Origin: Candidatus Omnitrophota bacterium
Lineage (GTDB): Bacteria; Omnitrophota; Gorgyraeia; 1-14-0-20-64-10
Direction of reading: 5' to 3'
DNA length: 36,218 bases
Assembly: GCA_023248155.1 (NCBI GenBank)
Contig: JAHFFE010000001.1
Location: 276,873-313,090, forward strand
The translations under genes and the position numbers were made by a program. Below the pieces are notes generated by a model that worked only from the letters and a program-made list of their open reading frames with translations, made no database searches and was not told the origin of the DNA. This document shows, in pieces, positions 1 to 8,048 of the stretch (position 1 is the stretch's first letter; each line of letters opens with the position of its first letter).

Positions 1-1
1 C

Positions 2-793
2 GCGCAGAAAGCCGAAGCGGCGAAAAAAGCGGGCGTGCGCGAGTTTCATATCACGGGCGGTTTAAATCCGAAGCTGCCGTTTTCCTATTACGAGGATATG
101 TTCCGCACGCTGAAGCGAGTTGTTCCTGAAGCGACCGTGAAAGCGTTTACCTCCGTCGAGATTGATTTCTTTTCCAAATTGTACCGGATGACGGTCGACG
201 ATGTGTTCCAGAAATTGAAGGCGGCCGGCATGGATTGTATGCCCGGCGGCGGCGCTGAAATTCTGGCCAAGCGCGTGCGGCAGATTATCTGCCCCGAAAA
301 AATTTCAGGCGAGCGCTGGCTGGAAGTGCAGGGCCAGGCTCACCGCAACGGCATTCCGACCAACGCGACGATGCTGTACGGCCATGTCGAAACATTGGCC
401 GAGCGCGTTGATCATATGATTTCAATCCGCACGCTGCAGGATGAAACGGGCGGCGTGCAGGCATTTGTGCCGCTGTCGTTCCACGCCGAGGGCACCGAAT
501 TCGCCGATATGCCGCAAACCACCGGTTTTGAGGATTTGAAAGTGTACGCGGTTTCCCGGTTGATGCTCGACAATGTTCCGCACATCAAACTGCTCTGGAC
601 CTATGTCGGCACGAAGATGATCCAGGTCGCGCTGCATTTCGGCGTCGATGATGTCGGCTCCACTAATATGGAAGAGCGGATCGTCAAGGCGGCGGGCGCC
701 AACCATTACGACGCGCCGTCCGTCGACGAACTAACCGCGATGATCACGGCAGCCGGACGGACTCCTAAAATGATCGACAGTCTTTACGCATGA
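2..793 (+). CDS. mqnE: Aminofutalosine synthase MqnE (partial, 5' end outside window)
   Basis: MqnE is a radical SAM enzyme that joins 3-enolpyruvylbenzoate to the adenosyl group of SAM, giving aminofutalosine in the futalosine menaquinone pathway. The reading frame is already open at base 2, so the N-terminus, including the CX3CX2C cluster motif, is missing. The visible part has family landmarks: HITGGLNP, the SYYEDMFR segment, EIDFFSKL, and the glycine-rich MPGGGAEIL stretch shared by MqnE and MqnC. It is clearly paralogous to the MqnC two genes downstream, and with mqnA between them the assignment to MqnE is the natural one. Its TGA stop overlaps the ATG of mqnA (ATGA), which implies translational coupling. 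CofG/CofH-type radical SAM proteins are related, but the context argues against them. Confidence 0.9.
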   Translation, partial: AQKAEAAKKAGVREFHITGGLNPKLPFSYYEDMFRTLKRVVPEATVKAFTSVEIDFFSKLYRMTVDDVFQKLKAAGMDCMPGGGAEILAKRVRQIICPEKISGERWLEVQGQAHRNGIPTNATMLYGHVETLAERVDHMISIRTLQDETGGVQAFVPLSFHAEGTEFADMPQTTGFEDLKVYAVSRLMLDNVPHIKLLWTYVGTKMIQVALHFGVDDVGSTNMEERIVKAAGANHYDAPSVDELTAMITAAGRTPKMIDSLYA

Positions 794-1659
794 AAAACTC
801 CGGCGAACTGCCCGCATTGCGGATCGGCGACATTCAGTACCTGAACTCCTGGCCGGTGACTTATGCGCTGCGCAAAGGGATCGTCCCTTCAACTTTACAG
901 TTTGTGCCGGGTGTTCCGTCCGATTTGAACCGCCGGTTGCTGGTGGGCGAACTCGACGCCAGCGCCGTTTCGTCGATGATGTATCTCCGCCACATGGACG
1001 AATTGACGCCGGTGCCGGGGCTTTGCATCCGTTCCGACCGCGGTGTTCACAGCGTGCTGGTCGTCAGCCGCGAACCGTTGGCGACGCTGAAGGGGCGGAC
1101 CATCGGCCTGAGTAATCAGGGCGCGACCACGCCGGTATTGCTGAAAATTTTGTCGCAGGCACGGCAGTTAAAAATCAATTTGGAACCAACGCCGCTGCGG
1201 TTCCCGGAAATTTTGCAGGAATATCCGGCCGCGCTGTTGATCGGCGACGAAGCGCTGGAAGCCAGCCAGTCATCCGATCATTTTCAGTGGTGGGATCTGG
1301 GCGAAGCCTGGAACCAGTGGACCGGCCATCCGTTTGTTTACGCCGTCTGGGTGGTACGCCGTTCACTCGTTGAGCGCAATCCGGAATTACTGGAACAGCT
1401 CAAGGAAAATCTGGAAGCATCGTATCAGTGGGGCCGCGCGCACCAGAAAGAATTAATCGGCGCGATGCGCAAGATATTTCCGTTTGAATCGAATTTTTTG
1501 AAGTTATACCTGGACGCGCTTTCCTACCGGCTGGACTCCAAGGCCTGGGTGGGATTGGTCCGGTTCGCGAAGGAAGCGGAACTTTTGGAGGAACTCCCGA
1601 TCGGCACGGCCAAAAAACTGGCGCGGATCGGAAAAGACGAATTGGTGGAAGTGGCATGA
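790..1659 (+). CDS. mqnA: Chorismate dehydratase MqnA
   Basis: MqnA removes water from chorismate to give 3-enolpyruvylbenzoate, the first committed step of the futalosine pathway. The 289-residue protein has the periplasmic-binding-protein-like fold of the MqnA/MqnD family. The N-terminal motif IGDIQYLNSWPV (residues 12-23) is characteristic of MqnA, as is the later segment GRTIGLSNQGATT, which matches the family's switch region. Length is normal. The start ATG overlaps the stop of mqnE and the stop overlaps the start of mqnC, so the three genes are a tightly coupled operon. MqnD is the closest alternative, but the YLNSWP motif and the position between mqnE and mqnC favour MqnA. No mqnB or mqnD lies in the window. 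Confidence 0.93.
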   Translation: MKNSGELPALRIGDIQYLNSWPVTYALRKGIVPSTLQFVPGVPSDLNRRLLVGELDASAVSSMMYLRHMDELTPVPGLCIRSDRGVHSVLVVSREPLATLKGRTIGLSNQGATTPVLLKILSQARQLKINLEPTPLRFPEILQEYPAALLIGDEALEASQSSDHFQWWDLGEAWNQWTGHPFVYAVWVVRRSLVERNPELLEQLKENLEASYQWGRAHQKELIGAMRKIFPFESNFLKLYLDALSYRLDSKAWVGLVRFAKEAELLEELPIGTAKKLARIGKDELVEVA

Positions 1660-2792
1660 ACATACCCTCGGTACAGGAAATTTTAAAGAAGGCCGAAGCC
1701 GGCACTCGCATTGCCGCCGACGAGGCGCTGCGTTTATGGAATGAAGCGGAACTGGTCGCGCTGGGCAAGACCGCCGATGTGATCCGCCGCCGCATCAACC
1801 CCGACGGGCTGGGCACGTTCGTCGTCGATCGCAACATCAACTACACCAATGCCTGCGTGGCTGACTGTTCGTTCTGCGCGTTTTACCGCAAGCCGGGGCA
1901 CCCGGAAACATATCTGCTGCCGACCGATGAAATTTTGCGCCGCATTCAGGAATTGATCGATATCGGCGGAACCCAGGTGCTGCTGCAGGGCGGGTTGGAC
2001 CCGTCGATCCCATTTTCTTATTACGAAGATCTTTGCCGCGCCGTCAAGGCGGCGTTTCCGAAAATTCATCTGCATTCGTTCTCGGCGCCCGAGATCGACA
2101 TGATGTCGAAGGTCTCGGGGAAAACGTACCATGAAATTTTCGCGGCGCTCAAAGCGGCCGGGCTCGACTCGATGCCGGGCGGCGGCGCCGAAATTTTATC
2201 GGACCGCGTGCGCAACCTGATCAGCCCCAAGAAATTATCGGCGGCCGGATGGTTTGCCGTGCACAAAGCGGCGCATGAGTCGGGTTTTAAAACCACCTGC
2301 ACGATGACCTACGGCATGGGCGAAACGCCGGCCGAACGGATCGCGCAGCTGGTGCAGTTCCGCGAACTGCAGGATCAGACCAATGGTTTTCGCGCGTTTA
2401 TTCCGTGGAGTTTTCAGCGCGGACATACCGTGCTCGACATTCCGCCGACCGGCGGCATGGAATATTTGAAAGTGGTCGCTATCGCGAGAATCATTCTCGA
2501 CAACATTCCGAGCCTGCAGGCCGGTTGGGTGACCGAAGGCCCCAAGCTGTGCCAGCTGGCGATGAGTTTTGGCGCCAATGATTTCGGCGGCATTCTCGTC
2601 GACGAAGTAGTTGTCGGCGCTACCGGCATGATCTATCGTGTCAACCAGGACGAAGCGGTCCGTTTGATCCGCGGCACCGGACGTGTTCCGGCGCAGCGCA
2701 ATACCAAATACGAAATTCTCCGCATTTTCGACGGGCCTAATGGAACTTTCCGCGATATATCAGCCGATCCGATCGCAGCTGCTCGCGTTTGA
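1656..2792 (+). CDS. mqnC: Cyclic dehypoxanthine futalosine synthase MqnC
   Basis: MqnC is the radical SAM cyclase that turns dehypoxanthine futalosine into its cyclic form, later converted to 1,4-dihydroxy-6-naphthoate. The 378-residue protein has the [4Fe-4S] motif CVADCSFC (Cys67, Cys71, Cys74), followed by the beta-barrel segments LLQGGLDP, SYYEDLCR, EIDMMSKV and MPGGGAEIL. The central part is strongly similar to the MqnE encoded upstream, as expected for these paralogues. The ATG overlaps the mqnA stop. The 3' end overlaps the next gene by 53 bases if that gene starts at 2740. Confidence 0.93.
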   Translation: MNIPSVQEILKKAEAGTRIAADEALRLWNEAELVALGKTADVIRRRINPDGLGTFVVDRNINYTNACVADCSFCAFYRKPGHPETYLLPTDEILRRIQELIDIGGTQVLLQGGLDPSIPFSYYEDLCRAVKAAFPKIHLHSFSAPEIDMMSKVSGKTYHEIFAALKAAGLDSMPGGGAEILSDRVRNLISPKKLSAAGWFAVHKAAHESGFKTTCTMTYGMGETPAERIAQLVQFRELQDQTNGFRAFIPWSFQRGHTVLDIPPTGGMEYLKVVAIARIILDNIPSLQAGWVTEGPKLCQLAMSFGANDFGGILVDEVVVGATGMIYRVNQDEAVRLIRGTGRVPAQRNTKYEILRIFDGPNGTFRDISADPIAAARV

Positions 2793-3768
2793 GCGGCAGC
2801 TGGTTTCGGAGCTCGCCGGCAAGGATATTGTCCGCGCCAGCCTGATGGGCGAAATGACGCGCCATGTGGCGCGCATGACCGGCAAACGGGTCCGTCCGGC
2901 GCTGGCGTTTTTGGGCGCCGACATCGTTGCCGATGCCAACCGCAAAGCGGGCAAGAAAATTCCAATCGGGTGGCAGGATGATGTCGTTAAATTAGCCACG
3001 TCCGTTGAAATGATCCATACGGCCACGTTGCTGCATGACGATGTCATCGATGGCGCAACGCTGCGCCGTAACCTGACCACGCTTAACGCCAAATGGGGCG
3101 ATACGCTTTCGGTTCTTTCCGGCGATTACCTTTACTCCAAAGCATTCTGTCTTTTAAGCGAACTGCCCAGCCCCTCGGTTTTGCACCGGATGTCCGACAC
3201 CGCGCGCCTGGTTTGTGAAGGGGAAGTGTCGCAGATCCAGCATCAGTACGATTTCAATCTCAATCGCGAAAGCTATTTGAAGATCATCGAGTGGAAAACC
3301 GCGTCGCTGATGGGCGCGGCCGCCGAGTCCGGCGCCTGGCTGGCCGGTGCGTCTGCATCTGATGCAAAACGGCTCGGTGTTTATGGCACCAGCTTCGGTC
3401 TTGCGTTCCAAATTCTCGATGATTTGCAGGATTTAGTCGGCGATCAGGAAATTCAGGGGAAGTCGCTCGGCACCGATTTAGCGCTCGGGCAGATGACGCT
3501 GCCGCTTTTATACCTGCGCGATTCAGCGCCTGCCGCCGTGAAACTGCAGTTGACCGACTGGTTCAACGGCAACGGTTCCCGCACTTATTCGGAAGCGCTT
3601 GATCAGCAGAAATACCTTAAAAAAGAAGCACTGCGCGCGAAAGTTCCGGCCTACTGCAAAAAAACAGCCAACCAGTATCTGGCGCAGGCCCGCAAAGCGC
3701 TGTCGCCGTTTCCGCCCTCTTCCTACAAGAAGAGTTTGCTGGCGTTGACTGATTTTCTTTTGCAGTAA
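2740..3768 (+). CDS. Long-chain all-trans polyprenyl diphosphate synthase
   Basis: This is a trans-prenyltransferase of the IspA/IspB/HepT family. It extends allylic diphosphates with isopentenyl diphosphate, very probably to build the menaquinone side chain. Both aspartate-rich motifs are intact: HDDVIDGATLRR (Asp100, Asp101, Asp104) and ILDDLQDLVGD (Asp227, Asp228, Asp231). GKRVRPAL near residue 48 is the usual diphosphate-binding segment. I place the start at the ATG at 2740, giving 342 residues. The frame is open further upstream inside mqnC, but the sequence before MELSAIYQPI has no family character. A long insertion (about residues 66-78) precedes helix D. Chain length cannot be read from sequence alone. 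The 53-base overlap with mqnC links it to quinone synthesis. Confidence 0.9.
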   Translation: MELSAIYQPIRSQLLAFERQLVSELAGKDIVRASLMGEMTRHVARMTGKRVRPALAFLGADIVADANRKAGKKIPIGWQDDVVKLATSVEMIHTATLLHDDVIDGATLRRNLTTLNAKWGDTLSVLSGDYLYSKAFCLLSELPSPSVLHRMSDTARLVCEGEVSQIQHQYDFNLNRESYLKIIEWKTASLMGAAAESGAWLAGASASDAKRLGVYGTSFGLAFQILDDLQDLVGDQEIQGKSLGTDLALGQMTLPLLYLRDSAPAAVKLQLTDWFNGNGSRTYSEALDQQKYLKKEALRAKVPAYCKKTANQYLAQARKALSPFPPSSYKKSLLALTDFLLQ

Positions 3769-3771
3769 AAT
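3745..3771 (+). promoter_or_regulatory. Possible promoter with TAAAAT six bases before an ATG
   Basis: TTGACT (3745-3750), a 15-base spacer and TAAAAT (3766-3771) lie at the very end of the prenyl synthase gene. Only six bases separate the -10-like box from the ATG at 3778, so a transcript starting at the usual distance would begin at or next to the start codon. The spacer is shorter than ideal. The same TAAAAT-N6-ATG arrangement occurs before pabB. Confidence 0.35.
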
Positions 3772-3777
3772 AAGAGG

Positions 3778-4365
3778 ATGGCGTATTATCCGATTTTTCT
3801 GGAATTGAAAAACCGGCGCTGCCTGGTAATTGGCGGCGGGGAAATCGCGCTTTGGAAAACAAAATCACTTTTGGAATGCGGCGCACGCGTGCAGGTGGTC
3901 GCTCCGCGCATCAACGCCGGTTTAAAAATGCTGATTCGCCGTAAAAAAATCAGCTGGATTTCTGAAACATTCCGGCCGGAACATCTGAATGGCATGGAGT
4001 TGGTGATTGCGGCGACCGACCATAAAAAAACAAACGCGCTGGCGGCCCGCGAAGCAAAAAAACGAAATGTGTGGATCAATGTGGCCGATCAGCCGGCGCT
4101 CTGCGGATTTATTCTGCCGTCGGTGGTCCGGCGCGGAAAATTGACGATCGCCGTTTCTACGGGCGGGATCAGCCCGGCGCTTTCAAAATGGATCCGGCAG
4201 GATTTGCAGCAGCGGTACGGCGACGACTGGGAACAATTATTAAAAACGATGCATCCGGCCCGCGCGCGGGTTCAAAAAGCAGTATCGTCGGTTGGCCGCC
4301 GCAAGAAACTGTTGGAAAACGCATTGAGCGCGTATATCGCCGCGATTAACGAAGGAACAAAATGA
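3778..4365 (+). CDS. Siroheme synthase N-terminal-type protein (precorrin-2 dehydrogenase / sirohydrochlorin ferrochelatase)
   Basis: This 195-residue protein matches the stand-alone CysG N-terminal domain (Met8/SirC/YlnF type). That domain oxidises precorrin-2 with NAD to sirohydrochlorin and may insert iron. The Rossmann motif is plain: YYPIFLELKNRRCLVIGGGEIALWK, split here as YYPIFLELK near residues 3-11 and VIGGGEIA near 18-25. Later segments DLQQRYGDDW and the central IAATDHKKTNALAA are also typical. There is no methyltransferase half. It leads the hemX-hemA pair, a common gene order in which branch-point tetrapyrrole enzymes are grouped. It starts nine bases after the prenyl synthase stop and its stop overlaps the next ATG. 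Confidence 0.85.
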   Translation: MAYYPIFLELKNRRCLVIGGGEIALWKTKSLLECGARVQVVAPRINAGLKMLIRRKKISWISETFRPEHLNGMELVIAATDHKKTNALAAREAKKRNVWINVADQPALCGFILPSVVRRGKLTIAVSTGGISPALSKWIRQDLQQRYGDDWEQLLKTMHPARARVQKAVSSVGRRKKLLENALSAYIAAINEGTK

Positions 4366-4805
4366 TTACGATTCATGCCGCGCTTCTGTTTTTAAGCTAC
4401 GCCGCTTTTTTTGTGGCGTTGATCAGCGGCGTTGCGTTTTTAAAACAGGAACAGCGGCTCAAGCATAAAGACCCTAAGTTGGTCGGCGCGCGCATTCTGC
4501 CGCTGGAGGCGTGGGACAAAATCAACTGGACTTCGGTGGTGGCCGGCTTCATTTTATACAGCGCCGGCATGATCCTCAGCCTGGGCCTGGCGCATAAAGA
4601 ATGGGGCGCCTTCTTTAATGCCGATCCGGTTGAACTGTGCGCGCTGGGAACCTGGATATCGTACGCGGTGGTGCTGATTCTGCGTTTGAAAGTCGGCTTA
4701 AAAGGCCGGCGCGTTATTTTTCTTTCAGTGATGTCGTTTGGACTGGTTCTTTTCACATTGCTCGCGTTGAACTACATGAGCGGTACGCGGCATACCCTTT
4801 TCTAA
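4362..4805 (+). CDS. hemX: HemX-like / CcsA-domain integral membrane protein (short)
   Basis: This is a 147-residue protein with about four membrane helices (near residues 3-25, 51-73, 87-107 and 116-137). It resembles the C-terminal half of the CcsA/HemX family: a start like HAALLFLSYAAFF, then FLKQEQRLKHK, the LPLEAWDKIN segment, and GLKGRRVIFLS before the last helix. The tryptophan-rich heme-handling motif of true CcsA (WGxxWxWDPKE) is degenerate here, reading WGAFFNADPVE. A heme lyase role is therefore unlikely, and HemX fits better because the gene sits directly before hemA. HemX of Bacillus influences HemA levels. At 147 residues it is about half the length usual for HemX. Its start overlaps the previous stop (ATGA). 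Confidence 0.65.
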   Translation: MITIHAALLFLSYAAFFVALISGVAFLKQEQRLKHKDPKLVGARILPLEAWDKINWTSVVAGFILYSAGMILSLGLAHKEWGAFFNADPVELCALGTWISYAVVLILRLKVGLKGRRVIFLSVMSFGLVLFTLLALNYMSGTRHTLF

Positions 4806-4810
4806 AAACT

Positions 4811-5893
4811 ATGGAAATCGTCGTCCTCGGATTGAATCATCATTCGGCGCCGGTGGAACTGCGTGAGCGGGTCGCGTTCCAGAAGGAGCAGCTGCCGGTC
4901 GCGCTCTCGGCCTTAAAAAAAGAGCTATTCGTCTCCGAATGCGTGATTTTGTCCACCTGCAACCGCGTTGAATTATACGCGCACGCCGAATCGATCCCCG
5001 AGCTGGAACAGCGGATGCGCGAATTTTTGGCCGGGTTTCATGGGTTGAATCCGCGCGCGATTCAGAACGGGTTATACTGGCACCGCCAACCGGATTCAGT
5101 GCGCCATCTGTTCCGCGTGGCGGCCGGGCTCGATTCGATGGTGATCGGTGAATCGGAAATTTTGGGGCAGGTCCGCGAAATGTACCAGCAGGCCGTTGCC
5201 GCTAAATCGGTTGGCTCTATTTTTAACCGCCTGTTCCAGACCGCGCTGAAGACCGGCAAGGAAGTCCGTTCCAGCACCCGGATCGGGCAGGGAGCCATCT
5301 CGATCAGCTCCGTCGCCGTTGAGCTGGCGCGCCGTATTTTTCAGGATATCTCCTCGAAAACCATTTTATTAATTGGCGCCGGACAGATGGGCGAAGCGAC
5401 ATTAAATTGCTTGAAAGGACAGGGAATTCGTTCTATTCTAGTAGCTAATCGCACCCTGGAAACGGCTGTTCCTTTGGCCGAATCGGTCGGCGGGCAGGTG
5501 GTGCCGTTCGCTCAGCTGGAATTGGCGGCGGCTCAAGCAGATATCATTATTTGTTCCACCGCAGCCGACCGCTTTTTATTAACACGCACCCAGGTGCGGC
5601 GGATGATGGGCGTGCGAAAGCAGCGCCCGCTCTTTTTAATCGATATTTCGGTGCCGCGTAATCTGGATCCGCAGATTGCCCGTCTGGAAAACGTTTATTT
5701 GTACGATATCGATGATCTGGAAGGAATTGCCGCTTCCAATTTGCGCATGCGTTTAAATGAAACGAAAGTCTGCGCTGAGATTATCGAGCAGGAACTCAAG
5801 GAATTCTTGGATCGTACCGTGGCTGGCCTGGCGCATCAGAAGCCGGTGCCGGAACCCATGGATAAGCCATTGGAAGAGTTGATCGGAGAATAA
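4811..5893 (+). CDS. hemA: Glutamyl-tRNA reductase HemA, lacking the C-terminal dimerisation domain
   Basis: HemA reduces glutamyl-tRNA(Glu) to glutamate-1-semialdehyde with NADPH, the first step of C5-pathway heme synthesis. The catalytic domain is intact: GLNHHSAPVELRER near residues 7-20, the nucleophile Cys50 in STCNRVE, and SMVIGESEILGQVREMY. A Rossmann domain follows with LLIGAGQMGE, then SVPRNLDP and the long spinal helix. The protein then stops at residue 360, roughly where the four-helix dimerisation domain should begin; family members are usually above 410 residues. No continuation is visible in other frames before the Rieske gene. I chose the ATG at 4811 because the family N-terminus begins there. 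It starts five bases after the hemX-like stop. Confidence 0.92.
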   Translation: MEIVVLGLNHHSAPVELRERVAFQKEQLPVALSALKKELFVSECVILSTCNRVELYAHAESIPELEQRMREFLAGFHGLNPRAIQNGLYWHRQPDSVRHLFRVAAGLDSMVIGESEILGQVREMYQQAVAAKSVGSIFNRLFQTALKTGKEVRSSTRIGQGAISISSVAVELARRIFQDISSKTILLIGAGQMGEATLNCLKGQGIRSILVANRTLETAVPLAESVGGQVVPFAQLELAAAQADIIICSTAADRFLLTRTQVRRMMGVRKQRPLFLIDISVPRNLDPQIARLENVYLYDIDDLEGIAASNLRMRLNETKVCAEIIEQELKEFLDRTVAGLAHQKPVPEPMDKPLEELIGE

Positions 5894-5899
5894 GTTTTA

Positions 5900-6508
5900 A
5901 TGACGCAACCAGGAGATGTAACACCGGCCGCTCCGGCGGCTGCCGCCAAGCCTGCTCCAAAACCGCTGCCGAAATCGGTGCATCAGGAAGAGGTCGACGG
6001 CAGCAAGGTCTGGAATTTATGGTTTACCCGCCGCGAGTTTTTAACGCTGGCCGCCTGGGGAACGTTTCTGGCCACCGTCGGCGGAGCGCTCGCTTCGATT
6101 CTGCGTTATTTCATCCCCAATGTCAGCTACGATCCTCCCACTGTTTTCAAGATCGGCAAGCCGATTGATTACGCCTCCGGCGTGGTCGACGAACGCTGGA
6201 AGAAAAAGCACCGCATCTGGGTTGTCCGCGACGCGCCTGCGCTGGGCGGCGGTTTGTATGTGATCTTCGGACGCTGCACCCATTTGGGCTGTACGCCAAA
6301 CTGGCTGGAAGGCCAGAATAAATTCAAATGTCCGTGCCATGGTTCCGGTTTCCGCCGGACTGGTATGAACTTTGAAGGGCCCGCACCCCGTCCTCTGGAA
6401 CGGTGCAAGGTAGCGCTGGCCGATGACGGCCAGATTCAAGTCGATGTCAACAGCCGGTTCCGTTCTCCGAAAGACTGGAAGCGGCCCGATACGTACCTGA
6501 AAGTATAA
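5900..6508 (+). CDS. Rieske iron-sulfur protein of a cytochrome bc complex
   Basis: This 202-residue protein carries the Rieske [2Fe-2S] motifs CTHLGC (Cys126, His128, Cys131) and CPCHGSGF (Cys144, Cys146, His147). Cys126/His128 and Cys144/His147 bind the cluster, and Cys131 and Cys146 form the conserved disulfide. A proline/alanine-rich cytoplasmic N-terminus leads to [12 protein letters not shown] and one membrane helix (about 43-70). This is a Tat-like anchor with only one RR pair and no perfect twin-arginine consensus. It accepts electrons from quinol at the Qo site and passes them to cytochrome c. It is followed after one base by cytochrome b, and tatA and tatC lie 6 kb downstream in the same direction. 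Confidence 0.95.
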   Translation: MTQPGDVTPAAPAAAAKPAPKPLPKSVHQEEVDGSKVWNLWFTRREFLTLAAWGTFLATVGGALASILRYFIPNVSYDPPTVFKIGKPIDYASGVVDERWKKKHRIWVVRDAPALGGGLYVIFGRCTHLGCTPNWLEGQNKFKCPCHGSGFRRTGMNFEGPAPRPLERCKVALADDGQIQVDVNSRFRSPKDWKRPDTYLKV

Positions 6509-6509
6509 G

Positions 6510-8048
6510 ATGAAAGAACCGTCCAAATTCGAGGCCAAGGTTCTCGAGATCGCCAAGGCAATCCGCACCTCGCAGATCTGGAAATCGATTTTCCGGCACG
6601 GCTATCAGGACACGCCGCGCAACCGGTCGCTGATGATTCTCTCCAACGTTTTCTTCCATATTCATTCGGTCAAGGTGCGCCCCGCCGCGATTCGGTTCCG
6701 GTATACCTGGCGCCTGGGCGAAATGAGCTTCTTCCTCTTTTTGCTGTTGACCTTCACCGGCATCCTGCTGATGTTCTACTACCGCCCGACGATCGAGCAT
6801 GCCTATTGGGACATGAAAGATCTGCGGTTCGTCGTGCCGTTCGGCAATATTCTGCGCAACATGCACCGGTGGGCCGCCCATGTGATGGTGCTGGCCGTGA
6901 TGCTGCATATGGTTTCGGTTTTTTACCGCTCGGCCTATAAAGCGCCGCGCGAATACAACTGGGTGGTCGGCGTGATTTTGCTGCTGATCACATTTTTGCT
7001 GTCGTTCACCGGTTATCTGCTGCCGTGGGATCAGTTGGCGATCTGGGCCGTCACCGTCGGTACCAACATGGCCGCGGCCACGCCGTTTTTGGGCGCCGAA
7101 GGGCCATTCTCAATTGTCACGGCCGATTACGACGCGCGGTTCATTCTGCTCGGTTCCAAGCTGGTGGGGCAGACAGGCCTTCTGCGGTTTTATGTGCTGC
7201 ACTGCGTGCTGCTGCCGATGGTCTTTTTGATTTTTGTGGGAATCCATTTCTGGCGTATCCGAAAAGATGATTTCTCGGCTATTCCGCTGCCGCCCGAGGA
7301 AGAGCGCAAGAAAGGGGTGCGCCCCGAAGAGTGGATCAAGGCTCATCCGGAAGTGATGAACGAAAAAGTCTTTACCTGGCCGAACCTGGTTTCCCGCGAA
7401 TTTATTGCGTCACTGGTACTCACGCTGGGATTATTTATCTGGTCACTGGTCGGCTACGCGCCGCTGGAAGAGCTGGCCAATCCGAATAAAACACCGAACC
7501 CGTCGAAGGCGCCTTGGTATTTCGTCGGACTGCAGGAACTGCTGGTTTACTTTGATCCCTGGATGGCCGGCGTCGTTTTGCCGACGCTGATTTTGGTTGG
7601 GTTAATGGCGATCCCGTACCTGGATGATAATCCGCGCGGCATCGGTTATTACAATTTTAAAGACCGGAAATTTATCACCACGATGTTCACGTTCGGCATC
7701 GTATTCTGGTTCGCATTGATTTTCGTCGGCTATTACATGCGCGGCCCCGGATGGGAAATGTACATGCCGTGGGAAACGTGGGACCATTTCAAGACGCCCG
7801 CGTCGACGGCGGGTCTGCACAGCTGGCCTAATTTGCTTGGGTTCGGGTTTCTGTCGCTCTATTTCGGCATCGGATCGATTGTTCCGCGGCTGGTTTCGCC
7901 CCGGTTTAAGCAGATGGGTGCCGTGCAATATGGCATTGTGATCTTCCTGGTTTTAATGATGTTCTTCGTGCCGATCAAGATCTGTCTGCGGAACGTTTTT
8001 TCGGTCAAATATATCGTGTCGATTCCGGAATTCAATTTCAATATCTAA
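6510..8048 (+). CDS. Cytochrome b (fused b6 / subunit IV type) of a menaquinol:cytochrome c oxidoreductase
   Basis: This is a 512-residue polytopic protein. The N-terminal half has the bis-histidine heme ligands His119 and His133 in one helix and His231 and His246 in another. The 15-residue spacing of the second pair and the following FWRIRKDD resemble b6-type proteins, not mitochondrial ones. The C-terminal half resembles subunit IV, so this is a b6-IV fusion. The usual Qo-site PEWY motif is replaced by APWY within [14 protein letters not shown], so the catalytic glutamate position is changed. I recall this variant from cytochrome b proteins of anaerobic bacteria. A cytoplasmic charged stretch of about 40 residues precedes the [12 protein letters not shown] segment. 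The gene lies between the Rieske and multiheme cytochrome c genes with almost no spacing. Confidence 0.94.
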   Translation: MKEPSKFEAKVLEIAKAIRTSQIWKSIFRHGYQDTPRNRSLMILSNVFFHIHSVKVRPAAIRFRYTWRLGEMSFFLFLLLTFTGILLMFYYRPTIEHAYWDMKDLRFVVPFGNILRNMHRWAAHVMVLAVMLHMVSVFYRSAYKAPREYNWVVGVILLLITFLLSFTGYLLPWDQLAIWAVTVGTNMAAATPFLGAEGPFSIVTADYDARFILLGSKLVGQTGLLRFYVLHCVLLPMVFLIFVGIHFWRIRKDDFSAIPLPPEEERKKGVRPEEWIKAHPEVMNEKVFTWPNLVSREFIASLVLTLGLFIWSLVGYAPLEELANPNKTPNPSKAPWYFVGLQELLVYFDPWMAGVVLPTLILVGLMAIPYLDDNPRGIGYYNFKDRKFITTMFTFGIVFWFALIFVGYYMRGPGWEMYMPWETWDHFKTPASTAGLHSWPNLLGFGFLSLYFGIGSIVPRLVSPRFKQMGAVQYGIVIFLVLMMFFVPIKICLRNVFSVKYIVSIPEFNFNI

